Assembly (NCBI RefSeq): GCF_001441535.1
Contig: NZ_LMAU01000001.1
Location: forward strand, 496,001-560,000
DNA from: Tsuneonella troitsensis
Lineage (GTDB): Bacteria > Pseudomonadota > Alphaproteobacteria > Sphingomonadales > Sphingomonadaceae
Reading direction: 5' to 3'
Length of the DNA stretch: 64,000 nucleotides
Made by a program: the position numbers and the translations under genes. This document shows, piece after piece, positions 20,024-29,438 of this stretch. How positions within the stretch are numbered: position 1 is the first letter of the stretch; every line of letters begins with the position of its first letter. The notes below the pieces were generated by a model. It was not told where the DNA came from. It searched no databases and saw nothing but the letters and a program-made list of their open reading frames with translations.

Positions 20024-20566
20024 ATGCGTCGCACCCTTTTCCTTCGCCTCTGGGCCACCATCGTCGCCGCCGCCGTCCTGGCTTGGTCGCCGGCCGCGAC
20101 GGCCAAGGTGACGATGAGCTTTCACAGCTTCAACGGCTCGGTCCTGTTCGGCCGTTACCCGCACACTTTCATCGTCCTTGAAGGAACCGAAGAAGCCACC
20201 GGTCGACGCGTCAGCGAGAATTACGGTTTCTCGGCGAAAAGCGCCGGGCCTGCGGTCCTCAATGGGCCGGTCGAGCACATCGTGATGACCGAGAAGCCAA
20301 AGTACATCAAAACCACCAATCGGCATTTCACGGTCGAACTGACCGACGCCGAATACCGCCGCGTCGTGCAGGAAGTGGCCCGCTGGCGCGACGCGCCGGG
20401 CAGGTATTACGACCTCGATACCCGCAACTGCATCCATTTCGTCGGCAAGATGGCCGAGATCGCGGGCTTGCGGGTCGAATTTCCCAAGTCGATGCTGCGC
20501 AAGCCGAAGGCCTGGCTCAACCACGTCACCGGACTCAATCCGGGCCTGCGCGCCAAGCCGATTTAG
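20024..20566 (+). CDS. Hypothetical secreted protein with papain-like Cys/His pattern
   Basis: About 180 residues with a Sec signal peptide ending at AATA. I do not recognise a named family with certainty. The conserved-looking points are [12 protein letters not shown] near the start of the mature part and [18 protein letters not shown] further on. A His followed by an NC motif before a helix resembles NlpC/P60- or LRAT-like thiol enzymes, so a cysteine hydrolase or transferase is a weak possibility. An upstream ATG at 20006 would add 6 residues. It is followed closely by dcd. Confidence 0.75.
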   Translation: MRRTLFLRLWATIVAAAVLAWSPAATAKVTMSFHSFNGSVLFGRYPHTFIVLEGTEEATGRRVSENYGFSAKSAGPAVLNGPVEHIVMTEKPKYIKTTNRHFTVELTDAEYRRVVQEVARWRDAPGRYYDLDTRNCIHFVGKMAEIAGLRVEFPKSMLRKPKAWLNHVTGLNPGLRAKPI

Positions 20567-20622
20567 CGGATAAGCAATCCGGCTCGCTTGCTACCGGCCC
20601 CGGCGTGGGGAAAGACGGGTGC

Positions 20623-21177
20623 ATGGCGATTCTTTCCGACACATGGATCCGTGAGGCGGCGACGACGCGCGGAATGATCGAACCTTTCGTGGAGGCGCAG
20701 CGGCGCGAAGGCTGCATCAGCTACGGCCTGTCCAGCTATGGCTACGATGCCCGGGTGGCCGACGAGTTCAAGATTTTCACCAACGTAGATTCGGCGGTGG
20801 TCGATCCCAAGGATTTCGCCGCAAACAGCTTCGTCGATCGCAAGACCGATGTCTGCGTCATCCCGCCCAATTCCTTCGCGCTGGCAAGGACGGTGGAATA
20901 CTTCCGCGTGCCGCGAGACGTGCTGGTCATCTGCCTCGGCAAGAGCACCTACGCGCGTTGCGGCATCATCGTGAACGTCACCCCGCTCGAACCGGAGTGG
21001 GAAGGGCACGTGACGCTCGAGTTTTCCAACACCACTCCGTTGCCTGCGAAAATCTACGCCAACGAAGGCGCGTGCCAGTTCCTGTTCCTCAAGGGTGAGC
21101 AGCCTTGCGAGACGAGCTATGCCGACCGCGCGGGCAAATACATGGGCCAGCGCGGCGTGACACTGCCCCGACTCTAG
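20623..21177 (+). CDS. dcd: dCTP deaminase
   Basis: Deaminates dCTP to dUTP for thymidylate supply. The family pattern is complete: [58 protein letters not shown] and [10 protein letters not shown], ending RGVTLPRL. The ATG at 20623 ([11 protein letters not shown]) follows GGGGAAAGACGG at a workable distance. 184 residues matches the family. Confidence 0.97.
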   Translation: MAILSDTWIREAATTRGMIEPFVEAQRREGCISYGLSSYGYDARVADEFKIFTNVDSAVVDPKDFAANSFVDRKTDVCVIPPNSFALARTVEYFRVPRDVLVICLGKSTYARCGIIVNVTPLEPEWEGHVTLEFSNTTPLPAKIYANEGACQFLFLKGEQPCETSYADRAGKYMGQRGVTLPRL

Positions 21178-21256
21178 CAACGTAGTTTCCAGCCGCGACG
21201 TAGCGGCTTTGACTCAGGTCTCGTCGCGGCGCATCCCTGCGCCAAAGGAGAGTCCG

Positions 21257-22438
21257 ATGGCCGATACCCCCCGCGAGTTCGATATCGTCGTCTATGGCGC
21301 CACCGGGTACACCGGGCGGCTCGTCGCCGAGCATTTCGTGCGCGAATACGGTGGTAAGCCCGACGCCCCCAAATGGGCGATGGCGGGGCGATCGAAGGAG
21401 AAGCTCGCCGAAGTGCGCGACCTGATCGGCGCGCCGGCCGACACGCCGCTCGTCATCGCCGATGCGAGCGACCCCGGTACGCTCGACGCGATGTGCCACC
21501 GCACGCGCGTGGTCCTGACCACGGTCGGGCCCTACCAGCTATACGGCGACGAACTGGTGGCGACCTGCGTGCGCAGCGGCACCGACTATGCCGACCTGTG
21601 CGGCGAGCCGGTGTGGATGCGCCAGAAGATCGACCAGCACGAGGACGCCGCCAAGGCGAGCGGGGCGCGCATCTGCTTTTCGAGCGGGTTCGATTCGATC
21701 CCCTTCGACCTGGGTGTGTTGATGGCCCAGAAAGAAGCGAAGGCGCGGTTTGGCGCACCTGCGCCGCGGGTGAAGGGGCGGGTACGCGGGATGGCCGGCG
21801 GCGCTTCGGGCGGGACCGTTGCCAGCCTCACCGAAACGATGAAGGCGGTCGCGAAGAACCCCAAGCTGATCGGCGTCCTGCGCTCGAGCTTCGGTCTGAC
21901 CCCTGGGTTCGAGGGTCCCGACCAGCCCAGCGGGATGATCCCGCACTACGAGGAGAGCCTCGGCAAGTGGGCCGCCCCGTTCGTGATGGCGCCGATCAAC
22001 ACCAAGAACGTCCATCGGACCAATTTCCTGCTGGGCCACCCATGGGGCCAGGACTTCCGCTATGATGAGATGGTCCTCACCAGCCCGGGAGACGCCGGCA
22101 AGGCGGCGGCCAATGCGCTCGCCTCGATGATGAAAAACCCGTTCGGCGCCAAGCCGCCCAAGCCGGGTGAGGGGCCGACCAAGGAAGAGCGCGAGAACGG
22201 CTTTTATGACGTGCTTTTCGTGGCCGAGATGCCTGACGGTCGCGCGCTGCATTACGCGGTAAAGGGCAAATACGATCCGGGATACGGGTCGACCAGCCGG
22301 ATGTTGGCTGAGACCGGCATGGCACTACTCGAGAGCAAGTCACCAGGCGGAATTGGCACGCCGGGGTCGTTCCTGGGTGAAGCGCTCGTCGAGCGTCTGC
22401 GGGCGCATGCGGAGATTACGTTCGAAGCGGAAAATTGA
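21257..22438 (+). CDS. Saccharopine dehydrogenase-like / trans-acting enoyl reductase family protein
   Basis: 393 residues starting after a strong AAAGGAGAG site. The N-terminal Rossmann motif is DIVVYGATGYTGRLVAEHF. A second block, CFSSGFDSIPFDLGV, is typical of this family, which includes the mycobacterial trans-acting enoyl reductases and eukaryotic SCCPDH. Members reduce lipid or amino-acid-derived substrates with NADPH. No lipid synthase cluster is adjacent, so the substrate is unknown. It stands between dcd and doxX on the plus strand. Confidence 0.88.
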   Translation: MADTPREFDIVVYGATGYTGRLVAEHFVREYGGKPDAPKWAMAGRSKEKLAEVRDLIGAPADTPLVIADASDPGTLDAMCHRTRVVLTTVGPYQLYGDELVATCVRSGTDYADLCGEPVWMRQKIDQHEDAAKASGARICFSSGFDSIPFDLGVLMAQKEAKARFGAPAPRVKGRVRGMAGGASGGTVASLTETMKAVAKNPKLIGVLRSSFGLTPGFEGPDQPSGMIPHYEESLGKWAAPFVMAPINTKNVHRTNFLLGHPWGQDFRYDEMVLTSPGDAGKAAANALASMMKNPFGAKPPKPGEGPTKEERENGFYDVLFVAEMPDGRALHYAVKGKYDPGYGSTSRMLAETGMALLESKSPGGIGTPGSFLGEALVERLRAHAEITFEAEN

Positions 22439-22503
22439 CCGATCTTGGCCATTTCCCGCGATGGTGCGTTACCTAGGGGAAACTGGGGATAGGAGCTTTC
22501 GTC

Positions 22504-23001
22504 ATGCCCGCCATTGCCGCGTTTTTCGGTCGCCTGATGCTTGCCGCACTGTTCGTGCTGGCGGGCATTCCGAAGATCATCGATCCATCGAGCGCAGCCA
22601 CGATGCTTCAGGGAGCGAACCTGCCTGCAACTCTCGCTCTGCCGGCCGGCGTGTTCGAGGTTGTCGCCGGCCTGCTGCTCGCGCTCGGCTTCATGACGCG
22701 CTTCGTGTCGATCCTGCTTGCGGGCTTCACTCTGCTGGCGACCTTCTTCTTCCACAACCAGATCGGCGATCCGCTGCAGGCGGCGATGGCGATGAAGAAC
22801 ATCGCGATCGCTGGCGGCCTGCTGGTCGTCTTTGCATACGGCCAGATGCGCTGGAGCTACGATCACATGCGTACCACCCGCAAGGGCGAGATCGCGACCC
22901 GCAAGGCCGAAGAGCGTGCCCACGAGGCCGAGCTGGCCGCGGCGCGGGCCGAAGGCCGCGCCTCGGTGCTCGACCGCGATGGCGACGGTCGGATCGGCTA
23001 G
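22504..23001 (+). CDS. DoxX family membrane protein with charged, EF-hand-like tail
   Basis: 165 residues. Four hydrophobic segments occupy roughly residues 1-110 (FGRLMLAALFVLAGIPKI, then GVFEVVAGLLLALGF and others), the DoxX/SURF4 layout. The C-terminal 50 residues are a charged Ala/Glu/Arg helix ending DRDGDGRIG, which matches an EF-hand calcium loop start. The start follows ATAGGAGC. Its stop overlaps the stop of the convergent TonB receptor by 4 bases. Members act in redox or detoxification complexes in some species. The role here is unknown. Confidence 0.85.
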   Translation: MPAIAAFFGRLMLAALFVLAGIPKIIDPSSAATMLQGANLPATLALPAGVFEVVAGLLLALGFMTRFVSILLAGFTLLATFFFHNQIGDPLQAAMAMKNIAIAGGLLVVFAYGQMRWSYDHMRTTRKGEIATRKAEERAHEAELAAARAEGRASVLDRDGDGRIG

Positions 23002-25175
23002 AAGCTCGCGCGCAGGCTCAGCTTGAAGTTGCGGCCCGCCAGCGGCACGAAGTCCTTCGTGAAGCTGGCGTGTCGGCGAACTTCGGAGTCGAACACGTTG
23101 TCGACCTGAGCCAGCAGGGTCAGATTGCTGCTCCCGGCCAGTGGCTTCCATGCGATCGACGCGTTCACGTGGGTGAAACCGTCGGTCGGCGTCTCGAACG
23201 GCGCGACCCGGTCCTGGGCGGAGAACCACTGCACTTCGCCGCGAACGTCGAAGGGTCCGGTCCCGGCTTCGAGAGCGCCCAGCAGGCGAAGCGGCGGGAT
23301 GCGGGGCAGCGGCGTGCCGTCCGACAGCGATGCGCGGACGTAGTCGCCGCGCAGGTCGGCGCGCAGCGTGAACCCGTCCGATTGCACCAGCGGATAGCTG
23401 ATCTCGCCCTCGACGCCGAAATAGCGGGCGTCGCCCTGCCGGTACGCGAACACCGGCAGGCCGTCTTCTTCACCGCCCGTTTCAGCCAAGTAGATGTAGT
23501 CGTCGAACCAGCTGTTGAAGACGGCAAGGCTGACCGTGCCAGCGCCCAGCGCGCCGCGCGCGTAGCCCTCCAGACCCCAAGCCGTTTCGACCGTCAGGTC
23601 GGGGTCACCGATCTCGAACGCCTGCGTGGCGATGTGCGGTCCGTTGGACAGCAGCTCTTCCGCGCTCGGCGCGCGGGCCGCGCGGCTGCCGCTGACGCCG
23701 AAGCGCAGGCCCCCAGCGGTTTCGTAGGCAAGGCCGAGTGCGCCCGAGAAGGTATCGAATGATCGATTGAAGCCGACGACCTGCGATTCGACGTCGGTCG
23801 TCTCATATCGGCCGGCGACTTCGAGATGGACCGGGCCTACGTCGAACTCCTGCAGGCTGAAGATCGCGAGCTGTTCGGTATCGTTCTTGGGGACGTAGGC
23901 TTCCGCCCCGAAGGCGTCGAAATCTCGGAAATAGTACTGCACGCCGGTCGAACCGCCCCAGCCGCCGCGGCGGTTCTGTTCCAGCACGGCGCGGGCCTCG
24001 ATGCCCTTCGTTTCGAATACGGTGCCGACTTCGTCGCCCTCGAACTCGGTGTGGGTATAGTCGCTGAAGCCGACCCGCGTGTTGAGCGCCGAGAACGCGC
24101 CATCGCCCAGCGCGAGGCGGCCGCGCATGTCCGCGCGGTACTGGCGCAGGCCGATCGAGACGGTCTCTGCGCCCTCTTCCTCGCCGCCCTCTTCCTCCTC
24201 GCCTTCCTCGCCGTGCGCGTGGCCGGCGCCGGGGCGCGTCGGCACGCCATAGGCGGTATCGTAGATGCCGAACGATGCGCCCAGATTGCTGTCGCCTTCG
24301 AAAAAGGCAAACCCGGCATTGGCGCTCCAGGTTTCGGTCGCGCTGTTGGGCAGCACGCCGCGCGTGTCCGCTAGTTCACGCAATTCCGCCGCTTCATCGA
24401 GGTGACCTTCAGCCTCTTCCTCGGCCGCATCGGCGAGAACGTCTGCCCGCAGGTCGCGCGAAAGAACGAAGCCGGGAATCTCGACGTCGTCGGTCCGGCT
24501 GTAGGCGCCGTCGACATGGAACACGAAGCGCTCACCGACCGGCACGTCGAGCGAAGCACCGCCCTGGCGCAGCTCCGAGGCGGTATCGAGTGCGCCGATC
24601 ACGTCGAGGTGGAGGTGCTCGTCGAGGCGGCGCTGCGGGATGCGCTTGTCGATCACGTTGACCGCGCCGCCGATTGCCTGGCTGCCGTACAGCAGTACTG
24701 CCGGACCGCGCAGGACTTCGATCCGTTCTGCAGTCAGCGGGTCGATCGTGGTGGCATGGTCGGCCGAGGTGTTCGAGACGTCGATCGTGCCGATCCCGTC
24801 GACCAGTACGCGAACGCGCTCGCCGGAAAAGCCGCGCAGGACCGGGCGCGAAGCGCCGGGGGAAAAGCTTGTCGAGGATACGCCCGGCAGCGACGTCAGC
24901 ACGTCGCCGATCTGGCCCGCGAGATTGCGCTGAAGTTCGTCGCCCTCCATCACCGACACGCCGGCCAGCACGTCGAGCTGTTCGAGGCCCGCCGCCGCCG
25001 TGACGACGATTTCGCCGGTCGTCGCGACACGCCGGTCGTGGAAGTCGTCGGGCACCGGACGCGGCGCCGGTGTGGGCGCGGGGGCCGTCTGGGCATAGGC
25101 CGGAGCGGCGGCTGCGCAGAGGACGGTTGCGATGGACAGGGCGAGGGGGCGATTAGCGATTGAACGATACAACAT
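22998..25175 (-). CDS. TonB-dependent receptor, ZnuD-like (zinc)
   Basis: 725 residues with a signal peptide ending APAYAQ. The plug block is VLRGFSGERVRVLVDGIGTIDVSNTSADHAT and the barrel block AERIEVLRGPAVLLYGSQAIGG. The pattern RAPSAEELLSNGPHIATQAFEIGD in the barrel is typical of ZnuD-type receptors. About midway there is an extracellular-loop-like insert rich in His and Glu (AGHAHGEEGEEEEGGEEEG), suited to metal capture. The protein ends in LRASF. Zinc as substrate is inferred from family likeness and this insert. Expression may be under Zur. Confidence 0.88.
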   Translation of the reverse strand: MLYRSIANRPLALSIATVLCAAAAPAYAQTAPAPTPAPRPVPDDFHDRRVATTGEIVVTAAAGLEQLDVLAGVSVMEGDELQRNLAGQIGDVLTSLPGVSSTSFSPGASRPVLRGFSGERVRVLVDGIGTIDVSNTSADHATTIDPLTAERIEVLRGPAVLLYGSQAIGGAVNVIDKRIPQRRLDEHLHLDVIGALDTASELRQGGASLDVPVGERFVFHVDGAYSRTDDVEIPGFVLSRDLRADVLADAAEEEAEGHLDEAAELRELADTRGVLPNSATETWSANAGFAFFEGDSNLGASFGIYDTAYGVPTRPGAGHAHGEEGEEEEGGEEEGAETVSIGLRQYRADMRGRLALGDGAFSALNTRVGFSDYTHTEFEGDEVGTVFETKGIEARAVLEQNRRGGWGGSTGVQYYFRDFDAFGAEAYVPKNDTEQLAIFSLQEFDVGPVHLEVAGRYETTDVESQVVGFNRSFDTFSGALGLAYETAGGLRFGVSGSRAARAPSAEELLSNGPHIATQAFEIGDPDLTVETAWGLEGYARGALGAGTVSLAVFNSWFDDYIYLAETGGEEDGLPVFAYRQGDARYFGVEGEISYPLVQSDGFTLRADLRGDYVRASLSDGTPLPRIPPLRLLGALEAGTGPFDVRGEVQWFSAQDRVAPFETPTDGFTHVNASIAWKPLAGSSNLTLLAQVDNVFDSEVRRHASFTKDFVPLAGRNFKLSLRASF

Positions 25176-25179
25176 ATCG
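25165..25179. promoter_or_regulatory. Inverted repeat over the ZnuD-like start codon
   Basis: CGATA and TATCG form a perfect 5-base inverted repeat with a 5-base centre that contains part of the start codon. On the coding strand it reads CGATATGTTGTATCG, which loosely resembles AT-rich Zur-type operators. A match this short may be chance. Confidence 0.3.
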
Positions 25180-25323
25180 CGCGCTCATAGCCATGCGATC
25201 GGTGCTGTCCACACCAAAAACGACGAAATGCCTACGCTCGAAGACGGACGGATTCATCGTCTTTACCAGTCGAATGCGACATCGGTCCCCTGAGGGACGC
25301 GTTTGCACGACAATGTCGGGAAA

Positions 25324-25398
25324 TGGAGCGGGCGAAGGGATTCGAACCCTCGACCCCAACCTTGGCAAGGTTGTGCTCTACCCCTGAGCTACGCCCGC
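25324..25398 (-). tRNA. tRNA-Gly (GCC)
   Basis: On the minus strand the 7-base acceptor arms GCGGGCG and CGCCCGC pair. The D-arm region reads TAGCTCAGGGGTAGAGC. The anticodon loop holds TTGCCAA, giving anticodon GCC, and the T-loop is GGTTCGAATCC. The 3' CCA is encoded. No integrase or duplicated 3' end is seen nearby. Confidence 0.98.
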
Positions 25399-25584
25399 TC
25401 ACTGGCGTTTGGCCGGGGCAGTTGCCCGGGCCGGGGAGGCGCGCGATTAGCAACAGGTCACCGGTGCCGCAAGCGCTAAATCGAGCCGATCGTTTCCGCT
25501 TCACAAATGGCTGCGAACGCCCACATTGGTTTCTCGCACAACGGTGCACCGCAGTGCACAGACATATCGCAAGGGGACCTGAAC

Positions 25585-26493
25585 GTGGCCAGCATGGGGC
25601 TGAACCTCGACGAGCAGAAGGCGGTCGACCGCTTCCGCAAGGATGTCGTCGAACCGTCGATGAGCAAACTCGTCGTGCTCGATTTCTGGGCCGAGTGGTG
25701 CGGGCCGTGCAAGGCGCTTACGCCGGTGCTGGAAAAGGTCTGCGGCGAATATGCCGACAGGGGCGTGGTCCTGGCCAAGATCAACGTCGACGAGGAACAG
25801 TTCATCGCCGCGCAGTTCCAGGTGCGTTCGATCCCCACCGTCTATGCGATGTTCCAGGGGCAGCCGGTTGCCGACCTGACGAATGCGCGGGGCGAATCGC
25901 AATTGAAGGCGATGCTCGACCAGCTGCTCGAGCAATTGCCGATCGGCGGCGAGGCGGAAGCCGGACCCGACGTCAGCGAATTCGTGGCGATGGGCGAGCA
26001 GGTCCTGGCCGATGGCAACGGCGAGCGGGCCGCAGGCATTTTCACACAGGTCGCCGAAATGGCCCCCGACAATGCCGCCGCGCACGCCGGGCTGATCCGC
26101 GCGCTCGTGGCCGCTGGGCGGACCGAGGAGGCTCAGGCCCACGCCGCCGGGCTGGACGAAAAGCTGGCCGGTGATCCCGCGGTCAAGGCGGCGCTCGCCG
26201 CGCTGGAACTGGCGGGCGAGAAGGTCGACGATACCGAACTGCAGAACCTGCGCGCCGCCGCTGCCGAGCGTCCCGCCGACATGGACGCGCAGATGGCCTT
26301 CGCCGAGGCCGCCTTCGCCGCCGGGGAGCGCGATGCCGCCGCCGATACCTTGCTCGGCATGATCCGCACCGATCGGGAGTGGAACGAGGGCGCCGCCCGC
26401 GCGCGACTGGTCAGGATGTTCGAGGCGGTCGGACTTGAGGATCCGTGGGCGGTGGCGACGCGCCGCAAGCTTTCGACGATCCTGTTCGGATAA
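25585..26493 (+). CDS. Thioredoxin-like co-chaperone, CnoX/YbbN type
   Basis: About 302 residues. The N-terminal thioredoxin domain has FWAEWCGPCKALTPVLEK with both active Cys (about residues 39 and 42) and the cis-Pro region RSIPTVYAMFQG. The C-terminal half is an Ala-rich helical TPR-like region (ERAAGIFTQVAEMAPDNAAAHAGLIRAL). This two-part layout is that of CnoX, a chaperedoxin that guards GroEL clients under oxidative stress. The GTG at 25585 follows AAGGGGACC; the longer frame to 25507 lacks conserved sequence. The Lon-domain gene starts 3 bases downstream. Confidence 0.92.
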   Translation: MASMGLNLDEQKAVDRFRKDVVEPSMSKLVVLDFWAEWCGPCKALTPVLEKVCGEYADRGVVLAKINVDEEQFIAAQFQVRSIPTVYAMFQGQPVADLTNARGESQLKAMLDQLLEQLPIGGEAEAGPDVSEFVAMGEQVLADGNGERAAGIFTQVAEMAPDNAAAHAGLIRALVAAGRTEEAQAHAAGLDEKLAGDPAVKAALAALELAGEKVDDTELQNLRAAAAERPADMDAQMAFAEAAFAAGERDAAADTLLGMIRTDREWNEGAARARLVRMFEAVGLEDPWAVATRRKLSTILFG

Positions 26494-26495
26494 CC

Positions 26496-27107
26496 GTGGC
26501 GACCCGCCTGTCCATCTTCCCGCTGCCCGGCGCGATCCTGTTTCCCGGATTGCACCTTCCGCTGCACATCTTCGAACCGCGCTACCGGGCGCTCGTGGGC
26601 GATGCGCTCGCCAGGGACCGGCGGATCGCGATGATCCAGCCGCAATCGATGGCCGAGGGCGCGCCGCTCTTTTCGATCGGCTGCGTCGGCAAGATCGACG
26701 AGGTCGAGGCGCTGGACGACGGACGCTACAACATCGTGCTGGCCGGCGAAGCGCGGTTCCGCGTGCGCCGCGAGCTCGACGTCACGACCCCGTTCCGCCA
26801 GGTCGAGGGCGACCTGCTGCTGGAGGACGAGGGGGCCGCCCTCGCCAGTGTCGAGCGGGCCGGGTTCGAGCAGGAGGCGCGCGCCTTTGCCGAAGCGCAA
26901 GGCTACATCGTGGACTGGGATTCGGTGGCGCGGCTCGACGACAGGACGCTGATCGACGGAGTCAGCCAGATCGCCCCGTTCGATCCCGCTGCCAAGCAGG
27001 CGCTTCTGGAAGCCGACACGCTGTCCGAGCGGTGCGAACTGTTGATCCAGCTTATGCAGTTCTTCGGACGCTCCGATCCCGACGAGGCCCGCGTAACGCT
27101 GCAGTGA
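26496..27107 (+). CDS. LON peptidase substrate-binding domain protein
   Basis: 203 residues from a GTG 3 bases after the CnoX stop. The N-terminal pattern LSIFPLPGAILFPGLHLPLHIFEPRYRALV is the Lon N-terminal domain signature. No AAA+ or protease domain follows, so it is a stand-alone substrate-binding domain. Its coupling to a chaperedoxin gene suggests a protein-quality-control pair, though its partner is unknown. Confidence 0.93.
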   Translation: MATRLSIFPLPGAILFPGLHLPLHIFEPRYRALVGDALARDRRIAMIQPQSMAEGAPLFSIGCVGKIDEVEALDDGRYNIVLAGEARFRVRRELDVTTPFRQVEGDLLLEDEGAALASVERAGFEQEARAFAEAQGYIVDWDSVARLDDRTLIDGVSQIAPFDPAAKQALLEADTLSERCELLIQLMQFFGRSDPDEARVTLQ

Positions 27108-27108
27108 T

Positions 27109-27129
27109 CCTCCCCGTGCCGGGGAGGAA
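27109..27129. terminator. Hairpin between convergent genes
   Basis: TCCTCCCCG and CGGGGAGGA pair as a perfect 9-base stem with a TGC loop. It sits between the ends of two convergent genes. There is no clear T-run, so it may act as a weak bidirectional terminator or an RNA 3' stabiliser. Confidence 0.55.
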
Positions 27130-27765
27130 CTAGAGCCCGAAGCTGCCTTTCAGCCCGTCGATCACGTATTGCGCGGCGAGCGCGGCCAGCAGCACGCCGA
27201 GAAGGCGGGTGATGACGGCCTCGACCCGCGCGCCGAACAGCCGCATCAGCGGGCTCGCGGCGATCAGCGCCAGCAGCGTGAGAAGCAGCACCGTCCCCAG
27301 CGCGCTCAGCACGACGAGGGTGTTCTCCAGCCCCTGCGCCTTGGAGGTGAGCAACATAACGCTGGCGATCGCGCCGGGTCCGGCGAGCATCGGCATCGCC
27401 ATCGGAAACACGGACACGTCGTCGACCTCGGGCTTGCCGGCATGGTCGGCCACGACCTTTTCCGCGCGCTGCTCGCGGCGCTGGGTGCGCTTTTCGAACA
27501 CCATGTCGAGCGCGATCACGAACAGCATGATGCCGCCGGCGATGCGAAAGCTGTCGAGCTCGATGTGCAGCGCGTTCAGCAGGTCTTCGCCGAACAGCGC
27601 GAAGATTACCAGGATCACGCCCGCGATCAGGCAGGCGCGGATCGCCATGCTGCGCTGCTGCGCGGCGCTCGCTCCCTTGGTCAGCCCGGCATAGATCGGC
27701 GCGCAGCCGGGCGGGTCGATGACCACGAACAGGGTGATGAAGGCAGAGAGAAACAGTTCGAGCAC
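27130..27765 (-). CDS. MarC family integral membrane protein
   Basis: 211 residues with about six hydrophobic segments. The N-terminus LELFLSAFITLFVVIDPPGCAPIYAGLT is the MarC signature, and FPMAMPMLAGPGAIASVMLL is the second conserved block. Transport function of the family is not established. It starts 7 bases after the stop of an upstream lipoprotein gene on the same strand. Confidence 0.93.
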   Translation of the reverse strand: MLELFLSAFITLFVVIDPPGCAPIYAGLTKGASAAQQRSMAIRACLIAGVILVIFALFGEDLLNALHIELDSFRIAGGIMLFVIALDMVFEKRTQRREQRAEKVVADHAGKPEVDDVSVFPMAMPMLAGPGAIASVMLLTSKAQGLENTLVVLSALGTVLLLTLLALIAASPLMRLFGARVEAVITRLLGVLLAALAAQYVIDGLKGSFGL

Positions 27766-27772
27766 GATAGCC

Positions 27773-28495
27773 TCAGCAGCTGGGCGCGGGAGCGCCCGAG
27801 GCGACCGGCGGGACGGAAGAGGTGCGGCGGAAGACCTCGCGCATCGACCCTTGCGACAGCGCGGTCACGATCAGCGTGCGGCGGCAGTCTGGGGCGAGAG
27901 CGGTGGTCCAGGACAGGGTCGCGTCGTCCGAGCTGGCGGATTGCCACGCCTCGCCGCGCCGGGCGCGCGGTATCTTGCGCAGTCGGTTGGCCTGACCCTT
28001 CTGGCATTCGGCCTTGCGCCCGCTGATCATTTCGCGCGCCGCGTAACCGTCTTCGAGGTCGAAGCCCTGGTCGATCACCCAGCGATATTCGCCGTCGTTC
28101 TGGCGCTGCCAGATCGTCGCGAAGCGGCTCTTGCGTCCGTCGGGATAGGTGGCCGGACCGGTCGAGAAGCCGAAGCTGCCGTCGCAGCTGGTCCACACGA
28201 GGTCAGGGCCCCAGACGATCGGCTGCGCCGGGTCGGCCTGTCCCTGGAGCGAGGATTGCACGTTGACCCAGCCCGGCGACGGCCAGACCGCGTCGTTGGT
28301 CGCGTATTCGCGAAACGCGGTCCACGTGCCTTTTTCCCGCGCGGCGCGGGCGAAGGCGAGTTCGGCGGCAATCACCGTGCTCGGCTCGCCGCGCGGAGCC
28401 AGCGTGCGCGCGGCGGGATCGCGCGGCATCGTATTGGTCGCGCAGGCGGAGAGCGACAGGGCGACGAGCGCGGCAGCGGCGAGGGACCGGATCAT
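27773..28495 (-). CDS. Hypothetical lipoprotein, NTF2/SnoaL-like (DUF4440-type)
   Basis: 240 residues with a lipoprotein signal (LVALSLSAC). The mature part starts IAAELAFARAAREKGTWTAFREYATNDAVW, a helix pattern common at the start of DUF4440/SnoaL-like folds, with SRFATIWQRQNDGEYRWVIDQGFDLE further on. It also holds three other Cys residues in the C-terminal half. Function unknown; periplasmic lipoprotein inferred. Confidence 0.75.
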   Translation of the reverse strand: MIRSLAAAALVALSLSACATNTMPRDPAARTLAPRGEPSTVIAAELAFARAAREKGTWTAFREYATNDAVWPSPGWVNVQSSLQGQADPAQPIVWGPDLVWTSCDGSFGFSTGPATYPDGRKSRFATIWQRQNDGEYRWVIDQGFDLEDGYAAREMISGRKAECQKGQANRLRKIPRARRGEAWQSASSDDATLSWTTALAPDCRRTLIVTALSQGSMREVFRRTSSVPPVASGAPAPSC

Positions 28496-28541
28496 CCGCC
28501 CTGTCTAGGCCGCCGGACGACCGCTGCCAACACGCGGGCCT

Positions 28542-29438
28542 TCAAGGCAGATCGGTCGGCGGTGCCAGACCCTCGCGCCGATGCGCCGCGACCACCGCGT
28601 TGCGCAGCAGAACGGCGATCGTCATCGGGCCGACTCCGCCCGGCACCGGGGTAATCGCCCCGGCAACCGCGGCGGCTCCGTCGAACGCCACGTCGCCGAC
28701 CAGCCTGCCCTTCGCCGCGCCGGGTTCGGGCGCGAGGCGGTTGATGCCGACGTCGATCACCGTGGCTCCGGGGGCGATCCAGTCGCCGCGGATCATCTCG
28801 GGCCGGCCGACTGCGGCCACGACGATCTCGGCGGCGCGGACCACCGCGGGCAGGTCGCGCGTCCGGCTGTGGGCGATGGTGACGGTGGCGTTGGCGTTGA
28901 CCAGGAGCTGCGCCATCGGCCGCCCGACGAGCTGCGAACGCCCCACGACGACCGCGGTCTTGCCCGACAGGTCGCCCAGCCGATCCTCAAGCAGCATCAT
29001 GCAGCCCATCGGCGTGCAGGGAAACAGCCCGGCCTGCTGGTTGGCGAGGCGTGCGATATTGGTGTCGGTCAGTCCGTCGACGTCCTTGTCGGGATCGATC
29101 AGCGCGATGACCGCCTTGTCGTCGAGGTGGCCCGGCAGCGGCAGCTGCACGAGGATGCCGTCGACCGCCGGATCGGCGTTCAGCCGCCGGACGAGCGCCT
29201 CGAGTTCGTCCTGGGCGGCATCGCCGGGCAGCTTGTGTTCGAAGCTGGCCATGCCCGCCGCGATCGTGGCCTTGCCCTTGGACGCGACGTAGACGTGGCT
29301 CGCCGGATCGTCGCCCACCAGCACGACCGCGAGCCCCGCCTTGCGTCCCGCCGCCTCCTCGAACGCGCGGGCCGCGTGGCCGACCTTGTCGCGCAGCGCG
29401 GCGGCGAACGCCTTTCCGTCGATCACCTCCGCCGGCAT
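28542..29438 (-). CDS. folD: Methylenetetrahydrofolate dehydrogenase / cyclohydrolase
   Basis: Makes 10-formyl-tetrahydrofolate from 5,10-methylene-tetrahydrofolate. Visible blocks are [15 protein letters not shown] with the catalytic Lys, [41 protein letters not shown] and [16 protein letters not shown]. 298 residues is typical. Its ATG overlaps the yggT stop by one base (TGATG), so the two are translationally coupled. Confidence 0.97.
   Translation of the reverse strand: MPAEVIDGKAFAAALRDKVGHAARAFEEAAGRKAGLAVVLVGDDPASHVYVASKGKATIAAGMASFEHKLPGDAAQDELEALVRRLNADPAVDGILVQLPLPGHLDDKAVIALIDPDKDVDGLTDTNIARLANQQAGLFPCTPMGCMMLLEDRLGDLSGKTAVVVGRSQLVGRPMAQLLVNANATVTIAHSRTRDLPAVVRAAEIVVAAVGRPEMIRGDWIAPGATVIDVGINRLAPEPGAAKGRLVGDVAFDGAAAVAGAITPVPGGVGPMTIAVLLRNAVVAAHRREGLAPPTDLP

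Noticed and set aside
25324-25398. tRNA-Gly as an attachment site for an integrated element
   Set aside because: No integrase gene, no duplicated tRNA end and no foreign block nearby.
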